From Lysobacter sp. KIS68-7 (GTDB lineage Bacteria > Pseudomonadota > Gammaproteobacteria > Xanthomonadales > Xanthomonadaceae): a DNA stretch of 64,000 nucleotides. The DNA is taken from positions 1 through 64,000 of the forward strand of contig NZ_CP089925.1 of NCBI RefSeq assembly GCF_021284745.1. Direction: 5' to 3'. Below, in pieces: positions 56,701-64,000 of the stretch. Made by a program: the position numbers and the translations under genes. Below the pieces are notes generated by a model. That model was not told the DNA's origin. It worked only from the letters and a program-made list of their open reading frames with translations, and did not search any database. Each line of letters begins with the position of its first letter. Position 1 is the stretch's first letter.

Positions 56701-59700
56701 GCAGCCGTAGGCGCCGTCGACCTGCAACGTGGCGCCGGATGCAACGCGCGTGGACATCGGCGACCCCGCAAGTCCCGTGACCGCTGCGGACGCGCCCACG
56801 AGAAGCGTGCCGCCCTGCACGTCGACATTCCCGAACGCCGACGCCGCCGGCCCGTCGATGTGCAAGGTGCCGATGTTGGTTTTCGACAAGGACTGGAAGT
56901 TCGCGACGCCACCGAGCGTCGCACTCGTGGCGATGTCGGTGACGAGCAGGTTGTTGCCCGCGCCTCCATCCACTGGTGACCACAAGCCGGAGAAATCCGC
57001 GCCGTCCTGCACGACGAGCGTGTCGTTGCCGGCGCCGAAGTCGATGCGGCCCGGACCCGTCACGAGACCGGCGATGGTGGCGGTGTCGTCGCCCGCCGTA
57101 CCCGACAGCAGGGTGGTGACGCTCAAGGTCGCGCCACTCGCGATGTTCAGCGTGCGCGTGGTGAGGACGGAATCCGTGCTCGCGTCGAGCCGGCCATCGC
57201 TGACGACGACACTGTCAAAATCCGCAAATCCACCCACTATCAGGGTGCCGGCGCCGGATTTTCCGAGCGATTCGAAGCCGGCCAGCCCATCGAAATGCAC
57301 GGTGTTGCCTGAATCGACCGCAACGTCGAGCAAGTCGATGCCCGGGCCCGCATCGATGTCGCCGACGACGGTGGCAAAGACCGCGTCACGCGTACGGAAC
57401 GTGTCGTCACCCGCGCCGAGCGAAAGCACGCCACCCCATGTGTCGAGCGTGCCGGCGAGATCCACCACGTCGTTGCCGTCGCCCAAATCGCCGTTAGCGG
57501 CGAGGTGCCCGTAGGCATCGACTTCGATGCGATTGCTGCCATCCGAGCCCGTGATCGCGATGGCTTCGCCGGTCGTGCTGACCGCATGGTCGATCACGCG
57601 CAATGTGGTGTCGTCCTTCATCGACAGCGTGGGCGTGATGAGCGTGCCGCCCACGACGAGTTTGCCACCTTCGAGTGCCGTGCCGCCCGAGTAAGTGAGC
57701 GTGCCACCCAGCGTCGCGGTGCCCGCCCCACGCTTGGTCAGTGATTCGAAGTTCACGGTATTCGTGCCGTCGAACGCCAAGTCCTCATCCGCCTGCAGCA
57801 CGATGCGATCGCTGGTCGAATGCGCACCGCCGTCAACGAGCGCGCCGAGCGTCGCGCCGTCGTGCAGCGTCAGCACGTCGTCGCCCGCGCCCAGGGAGAC
57901 CGGCGCCGTTCCGGTGAGTGTTCCTGCAATGTCGAACGTGTCCGCACCAGCCGTGCCGTTGTAGGCGCCATCGAGTTGCAGCGTTGCACCTGCAGCGATC
58001 GTCGTCGCACGCGCGCCGACGCTTCCGGTCGACGTCACAGCGAGCAATCCCCCATTGACCTGCACGCTGTCGAACGATGCAGCGCCGTTAACCTGCATGG
58101 TCCCGCCGCCTGATTTTCCGAGCGACTCGAACCCGGTCAATCCGCCGAACGGCACCGTGAATCCGGTATTCACCACGACATCGAGCATGTCGTTGCCGGC
58201 GCCCGCATCCAGGTTGCCGATGACCGCCGTTGTATCGTGTGTGCGGAACACGTCGTCGCCGGCACCGAGCGAAAGCGTGCCGCCACCCGTGTCGAGCGTG
58301 CCTGCGAGATCGAGCACGTCCGCGCCGTCGCCGAGATCCCCGGTGGCGCGCAACGTCGATCCGCCCGCCACCACGACCGTGTTGGCGCCTGCGCTGCCCG
58401 TGATCGTCGCCTGCAGTCCGCCGGCAGCGCCGAAGGTCCCGTTGACATCGAGCGTGGTGCCATCGCCCATCGCGAGCGTGTTGCTGGTGAAGTCGCCCTG
58501 GATGTCGAGCGTGCCACCGTTCAAGGCCGCGGTCTGGAAGGCGTTGGTGCCTTGCAGCGTGGCGACGCCGGTGTTGTCCTTGACCAGCGTTTCGAAGTTG
58601 ACGACTTTGCCCGCGCCCAACGTCAGCGCGCCGCTGTTGTCCAGCCGCAACATGTCCGCCGTGACATTCGCGCCACCATCGAACACGCCCGCGAATCCGG
58701 TGATGTCGGCACCGTCGTCGAGCGTCAGCGAGTCGTCGCCCGCGCCCAACTGGAGCGCACCGCTGCCGAGCAACGTGCCCGACACGGTCATCGCATCGGC
58801 GCCGCTCCCCAGGTCGATCCCGCCTGTTGCGACATCGAGCGTTCCCGCCGCGACGATGCTGTCGTTGCCGTCACCGAGCGAGCCCGCGGCGCGCAAGGTG
58901 CCGCCGCTGTTGACGCGCAGGACGCTGTCGGTCCCGCCGACATCCACCAGCGTGGCGGCGCCGCCGCTGTTGGATTCCACGGTGCCGTCCACGTTCAAGG
59001 TCGCATTGCCCATGCGCAGGGTGTCGCCGCGCAGGCGGTTGTCGATGTCGAGCGTGCCCCCCGTGACCTCGATGGTGCCCACCGCGTCCGTGCCTGCGAG
59101 CGTCGTGGTGCCGCTGCCGCGCTGCGCGAGCGTGCCGGTGCCGGAGATCGCCTGTGTCACGGTGTAGGCGTTGTTGCGGTCGAAGGCGAGCGTGGCGGGC
59201 GCTGCGATGGTCACGCTGCCGCCGCCGAGCGTGCCGGTTGCGCCACCGTTGCCGACCTTCAGCGTGCCGGCGTCGATCTGCGTCGCGCCTGCGTAGGTGT
59301 TGTCCGCGGTGAGCGCGAGCGTGCCGGTGCCGAGCTTCTGCAATCCGCTCGACCCTGCGCCGCTCAGCACGCCGCGCATCTCCGCATCGACCGCGGCGCT
59401 CCCGTTGGCAACATCGATCGCGCGCATCACACCGGCCAGCGCGATCGGATTGAGGAACGCCACCATGCTGTCCGCGCTCGCATGGCTGAACATCAGCGCC
59501 TGGCTGCCGGGCACGAAGCCACCGGTGTTCCAGGTCATGGTGGCGCCTGCCCCGCCGATGTTCACGATGCGATCGCCGCCGACCGCGGCGAAGCCGCCGC
59601 TGCCGGTCCAATGCACGCCGTGGATGAAGCGATCGTCTGCGCGGTTGCCGACGCCGACGGTGCCGTTGTCGTTGAAGGAACGCGTCGCGGTGGTGAGTCC

Positions 59701-62621
59701 GCGCGTGAAGTCGCCGCTCGCCGCGGTGAGGCCGAGGACGCCGCCGCTGAAGTTGATGAGGCTGCTCATCGGCGTGGGCACGACGTAAGTCGCATGCGAG
59801 GCCGCCGTGGACGCCGTGCCGAGGCCGCCTGTGATGGCGCCCGCGCTGCCCGCGTACAGCACGCCGCCCGAGATCGTGGTGTTGCCGGTGTAGTTGGGCG
59901 TGGCTGCGGTGATCGTCCACGCGCCAATGCCGGCCTTCGCCAGCCCCGTGCTGAAGATGTTTTCGTTGTTGGCGTTCGAGATGTCGCCGAGCGCGGTGGC
60001 GAAGATGTTGTTGCCGGTGTTCGTACCGCCGAGCGTGAAGGTCACGACGCCCTGCCCGCTGCCGCCGGTGTTCTGCATCGCACCCGTGTTGGTGAACGCG
60101 ATCGCGCCGGAGCCGCTCGACTCGAGCGTCGCACTGTTGTCGAGCGACATCGCACGATCGGTGCTGCCGCCAGAACCGAGATAACGCAATGTGCCGTTGT
60201 TGAGGTGGACGTTCGAGGCGGCGTTGCTGCTCTGCCCCAGGCTCGAGACGACGTTGCCGTTCTGCAGGCTGGTGACTTCGAGCGTGCCGCCGTTGATGGT
60301 CGTGGTGCCGCTGTAGGTGTTCAGGCCCGACAGGCGCCAGGTGTTGGTGCCGTTCTTCAGCACGTTGAGCGTGCCGCCGCCAGTATTGGAAAGCACGCCG
60401 GTGAATTCGTTCGACAGGGCCGTGGCGCTGGTGCCGTTGAGCGTCAACGTGTGCGCCCCCGCCGCGGCGGTTGCGGCGCGCAGGCGGAGCGCGCCGCTGC
60501 CGTTGGCCGAGAGGGTCGCATTCGACGTGCCGAGGGTGATGCTGCGATCGCTGGTTTCACCGGCGCCGGTGTAGATGAGCGTGCCACTGTTGAACACAAC
60601 GTTCGCCGCGGCATTGCTTGCCGCACCGAGGTTGCCTGCGGCGCCACCGTTGCCGATGGTGTCCACCACGACCGTCGTGCCCGAACCGATCGTGGTGATG
60701 CCGGCATACGTATTGAGCCCGGAAGCGGTGACCTGCCCGCCGCCCTGGTAGTTGATCCCACCGTTGCTCAGCAAGCCGCTCAGGCGCGCCGTGCCACCCG
60801 TGCCGACGTTGACGGTGCGCGAGGCGCCGTTGAAGTCGATGGGGTTGCGGAAATCGATCTCCGCGTTGCCGGCGTTGGTGGCCGCGAGGTTAAGCCAGTT
60901 GCCGTTCGGGATGAAGTTGCCGCTGGCCCAGGTCATCGTCGCGCCCGCGCCGCCGATGTTGACGAAGCGATTCGCGAACGCGGCGGAGAAGCCGCCGTTG
61001 CCGGCCCAGCGGATCTGGTTCGCGCCCGTGCCGAGCGCGCGGGTGAAGTCACCGCTCGTGGGCGTGAGCGCCAGCGTGTTGCCCGTCGAGGTGGCCGTGC
61101 CGGCCAGGACGATCCCGCCGCTCGTCGATGCCGCGGTTGCGTTGTTGAGCAGCACGTTGCCGAAGGCGGTGCCACCTCCGAGCACGAGGTTGCCCGTGTA
61201 GGTGTTCGCGCCACTCAGTTCGATGAGACCCGTGGGCGCACCGGCGACGTCGCCGCCGACACGCAGGTTTCCCGCACCCGAGATGACGCCGGAGATCTTC
61301 GCGCGCGCGTTGGTACCGCCGACGATGCCGTTGTATGCGGAGAGGTCGTAGGTCGTCCCGGCATTGGGCAGCACGAGCGCATTCTGGAAATCGAGCGTGC
61401 CGCTACCCAATGCGTTGTTGCCGGTGCCCAGCTGCAATTGACCGCTGGTCGCGAGGAAGTTGGGCGTAACGCCCCAGGTCAGCGCCGCGCCCGCGCCACC
61501 GATGTTGACCACCTGTGTGCCGGTGCCGACGGAGGCGAAGCCGCCGCTGCCCGTCCATCGCACCTCGTTCGCACCGGTGCCGAGTGCACGCGTGAACGAG
61601 GCGTTCGCGGACGTGAGCGCGACCACGTCGTTCCACTGCGTGGCCAACGTGCCGGCGATGGCGAGATTGGTGTTGGGCGAAAGCGCGCCGGCGCTGTTGA
61701 GCGCGAGCTGGCCGGACGAGAGGGTGGTTGTTCCGGTATAGGTGTTGTTGCCGGCGAACACGGCGCTGCCGCTCACCATGACGGACAAGACATTCGCGCC
61801 CGTATCGCTCCATGCGCCGGTCTGCGTGATGCTGGACACTTTCATGTTCGCGCTGGCCGTGAGCGTCGGCGCACCGCTCCACGTGCCGGCGCCCCCGATC
61901 GAGAACGAGCCCGAGGCAGTGAGGTTGTGCGCGAATGCCCCGGAGACAAAATCCACTTCCGCGCCGCTGGCGACCAGGAGGTTCGATGCCGCCGTGCCCG
62001 CGAGCCCCAATGCTTGCGTGTTGTTGAGGCGCAGGATGCCCTGCTGCACGCTCGTCACGCCGGTGTAGGTGTTGGCGCCGTTGAGTTGCAGGATGCCTGC
62101 GCCAGATTTCACCAAGCCCGAAGTGCCGGCAACGATCGACGTGATGCCGGCACTTCCCGTCGCGACCGAAATGGTGGGATTGGTCCCGCCCATGTCAGCG
62201 GCCCACCGTTGAGCGTGTAGTTGGCGACGTTGAACGTGACGTTGTGCGCGGTGACGCCGGCGCCCGCGATGATGACGGTGCCGGCCGATCCGCCGAACAC
62301 CGCGTCCAGGGGAACCGTGCCGTTCCATGCGGTGTTCGCGCCCGCGGTAGCCGCGCTGTCCCAGTTGATGCCGCCTTCGGACCAGCTGCCGTTGCCGCCG
62401 TCGGCGTTCGCGGTGGTGTCGTTGCCGTCCCAGAACACGCTTTGCGCATGCGCGGCGGTCCATGGGCCCAGCGCTGCGAGCAATGCAAGCGTAAGGCGAT
62501 GCTGCGCGATCGCGCTGCGCCCGTCGTGCGCACGCGCACCACGTCGGCGCGCTGCCGATTCCGACACAACGATCCATGCACCGGTCGCATGGGACCAGAT
62601 CACCTGGAAAACACGATTCAT
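53782..62621 (-). CDS. Giant autotransporter adhesin with PATR and RTX-like repeats, frameshifted near its N-terminus
   Basis: The protein is about 2,946 aa if a one-base shift near 62185 is corrected; otherwise the main frame could start at ATG 62193 (2,803 aa). The true N-terminus has an extended signal peptide (MNRVFQVIWSHATGAWIVVS, ESPR type, then LALLAALGPWTAAHAQ). The first part of the passenger carries autotransporter-associated beta-strand repeats (GAGILQLNGANTYTGVTSV and many like it). The larger second part has Asp/Gly repeats like RTX motifs (LGAGDDVLTLHDGA, DGGAGNDTL). A Cys pair (MQCGKQDTQG and FDDCHGAW) precedes the C-terminal beta-barrel ending IGARVQW. It should be a secreted surface adhesin; the frameshift would uncouple export from passenger. 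Confidence 0.85.
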
Positions 62622-62741
62622 CGCCCAACCCCTCGTCCGCATGCGTGACTGCATGTGCGGCCGAATCTACGAGGCGCGAGGGAATCGTCGTACTGGGAAA
62701 TGTCCTAGCTCGAAATGCACGCGTTCGAAGCAAGGACGCAG

Positions 62742-62777
62742 GCGGCGCACACGAATTGATGCGCGCCGCTGTTTTTT
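62742..62777 (+). terminator. Rightward terminator-like hairpin at the rmlD end
   Basis: GCGGCGC (62742-62748) pairs with GCGCCGC (62763-62769) and is followed on the plus strand by TGTTTTTT. It points against all neighbouring genes, which are on the minus strand. It might block antisense transcription or be fortuitous. Confidence 0.35.
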
Positions 62778-63673
62778 CAGGGTTTCATGCGATCCAGCGT
62801 GTTCGCGAGCGCGTCTGCCCATTGGGGCAAGGCAAGACCGAAGTCGAGACGAATCGCCGAAGTGTCGAGGACTGAATACGCAGGTCGCGCAGCCGGTGTC
62901 GGGTATTCGGACGAAGGAATCGGCACGACACGCGGCGCTTTCGCCAGCAATCCGCGTGCGACGGCACCTTCGAAAATCGCCGTCGCGAAGCCGTGCCAGC
63001 TTGTCTGCCCGGTGGCGGTGAGATGCCACAGGCCATTGCGATGTTCTGGACGACGCAGGATCGTCGCCGTCGTGTCGGCGAGCAGCCACGCGGGCGTCGG
63101 CGAACCCACCTGGTCGGACACGACGCGCAGTTCGTCGCGCTCGGCTCCCACGCGCAGCATCGTGCGCAGGAAGTTGTGGCCGTGCACGTCGTACACCCAC
63201 GCCGTGCGGAAAATCATGTGGCGCGCGCCACTGCCCTGCACGGCTTCTTCGCCGGCGCGCTTGGTGCGGCCATAGACGCCGAGCGGCGCAGTGGGATCGA
63301 CTTCGCGATACGGGCGCGTGCCGTGGCCGTCGAACACGTAATCGGTGGAGTAATGCACGAGCCTTGCGTCGCGCGCAGCGCAGGCCTGCGCGATGCGCGC
63401 GGGCGCTTCGGCATTGATGCGATGCGCGAGCTCGGGTTCGCTCTCGGCCTTGTCGACGGCGGTATGCGCGGTGGCGTTCACCACGACGTCGGGCGCGATG
63501 CGTTCGATCAGCGGCGCGATGGCGTCGAGGTCGGTAAGGTCGAGGCGTTCGCACGCACTGCCGTCGGCGAGCGCGCCGGTGAGCGTCGTCGGCACGACGT
63601 CGCCGAGCGGGGACAACGCGGGCAGGAGGCGTTGCCCGAGCTGGCCGTCGCCGCCGAGGAGCAGCAGCTTCAT
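62777..63673 (-). CDS. rmlD: dTDP-4-dehydrorhamnose reductase
   Basis: RmlD is the last step of dTDP-L-rhamnose synthesis for lipopolysaccharide O-antigen or other glycans. The 298-aa extended SDR has MKLLLLGGDGQLGQRLLPAL for NADPH binding, VVNATAHTAVDKAESEP, LVHYSTDYVFDGHGTRPYRE and the catalytic YGRTK (near 130). Its ATG overlaps the rmlC stop (ATGA), so the two are coupled in the order rmlC-rmlD. It is followed by the autotransporter after 155 bases. Confidence 0.96.
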   Translation of the reverse strand: MKLLLLGGDGQLGQRLLPALSPLGDVVPTTLTGALADGSACERLDLTDLDAIAPLIERIAPDVVVNATAHTAVDKAESEPELAHRINAEAPARIAQACAARDARLVHYSTDYVFDGHGTRPYREVDPTAPLGVYGRTKRAGEEAVQGSGARHMIFRTAWVYDVHGHNFLRTMLRVGAERDELRVVSDQVGSPTPAWLLADTTATILRRPEHRNGLWHLTATGQTSWHGFATAIFEGAVARGLLAKAPRVVPIPSSEYPTPAARPAYSVLDTSAIRLDFGLALPQWADALANTLDRMKP

Positions 63674-64000
63674 GGAACGTAGACCGGCAGGCGATCTTCG
63701 GGGACGTCGGCGAGGAACGGCGCGATCGCATCCTTCTCGGACAAGGAGGGATGGCCGAGCGGCCAATCGATGGCCAGCTTCGCATCGTTCCAACGGATGC
63801 CGGCGTCGGCAGCCTTGTCGTAACCCGCGGTGCACAGATAGCTGAAGATCGCGCGTTCGGACATCACGGCGAATCCGTGTGCGAAGCCTTCGGGCACCCA
63901 GAAATGGCGCTTGTTGTCGGCGCTCAGCACGACGGCCGTGGACTTGCCGAAGGTCGGCGAGCCGCGGCGGATGTCCACCGCGACGTCGAACACTTCGCCT
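63670..64000 (-). CDS. rmlC: dTDP-4-dehydrorhamnose 3,5-epimerase (partial)
   Basis: Only the C-terminal 109 residues are in the window; the 5' end lies beyond 64000. The visible sequence GEVFDVAVDIRRGSPTFGKS, then FWVPEGFAHGFAVMSERAIF and YDKAADAGIRWNDAKLAIDW, is diagnostic of RmlC, a cupin that epimerises dTDP-4-keto-6-deoxyglucose. Its stop overlaps the rmlD start by four bases. Confidence 0.96.
   Translation of the reverse strand, partial: GEVFDVAVDIRRGSPTFGKSTAVVLSADNKRHFWVPEGFAHGFAVMSERAIFSYLCTAGYDKAADAGIRWNDAKLAIDWPLGHPSLSEKDAIAPFLADVPEDRLPVYVP

Noticed and set aside
58237-62220. 1,327-codon plus-strand frame opposite the autotransporter
   Set aside because: It is the antisense image of the repeats (Arg/Ala/Asp-rich) and has no start signals.
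53782-62621. CRISPR-like or satellite array suggested by recurrent DNA motifs
   Set aside because: The repeats are in-frame, degenerate protein repeats of an autotransporter passenger; no short identical spaced repeats are present.

Overview
The window is about 64 kb of a high-GC gammaproteobacterial chromosome. Gene content and order (thrS-infC-rpmI-rplT-pheST-ihfA, petABC-sspAB, phoH-ybeY-corC, an Oar-type TonB receptor, a DUF3301 protein and the Xanthomonadaceae form of Trm112) point to the family Xanthomonadaceae, most probably Lysobacter or a close relative. This is judged from protein and synteny resemblance only; no database search was possible.

Layout. 1-7960 holds the translation cluster on the minus strand: tRNA-Val(GAC), thrS with a leader that looks like a threonine attenuator, infC starting at ATC, an unexpected exported protein, rpmI-rplT, pheST and the start of ihfA, with rho-independent terminators between the units. 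8023-11205 carries a degenerate reprolysin-like metalloprotease and uvrB. 11370-18063 is a type IV pilin region: a FimT-type pseudopilin, tRNA-Asn, and an operon fimT-pilW-pilX-'pilV' behind a near-perfect sigma-54 promoter and divergent from pilE. The last two operon proteins are far larger than normal (563 and 802 aa), and no pilY1 is present. 18068-24733 holds ppnN, an Oar-like TonB-dependent receptor, marC, a dehydrogenase-like protein lacking catalytic residues, and grxD. 24803-29501 has sodB, purEK, a Trm112-like protein, nadC, an FHA protein and a DUF3301 protein. 29505-34534 has sspAB, the cytochrome bc1 complex and a lytic transglycosylase. 34704-39860 has miaB and a TetR-controlled HlyD/ABC export operon. 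40023-46860 is phoH-ybeY-corC, a DUF4105 membrane protein, corA and the cstA/ybdD carbon-uptake pair. 46868-53172 is a small Arg-rich protein and a peptide-use locus (S9 peptidase and OPT transporter, divergent from a POT transporter).

53173-53781 is a gene-free spacer between convergent genes. It carries two long perfect inverted repeats of nearly identical geometry and a 22-bp tandem duplication. 53782-62621 is a giant autotransporter adhesin (about 2,946 aa) with ESPR signal, PATR beta-strand repeats, RTX-like Asp/Gly repeats and a C-terminal barrel. A one-base frameshift near 62185 separates its export signal from the passenger. The window ends in dTDP-rhamnose genes (rmlD and a partial rmlC), which suggests surface polysaccharide synthesis next door.

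Most of the window is core housekeeping. The parts that look least described are the PilY1-less pilin operon with giant minor pilins, the predicted thrS attenuator, the paired hairpins at 53.2-53.8 kb, and the modular, frameshifted autotransporter.
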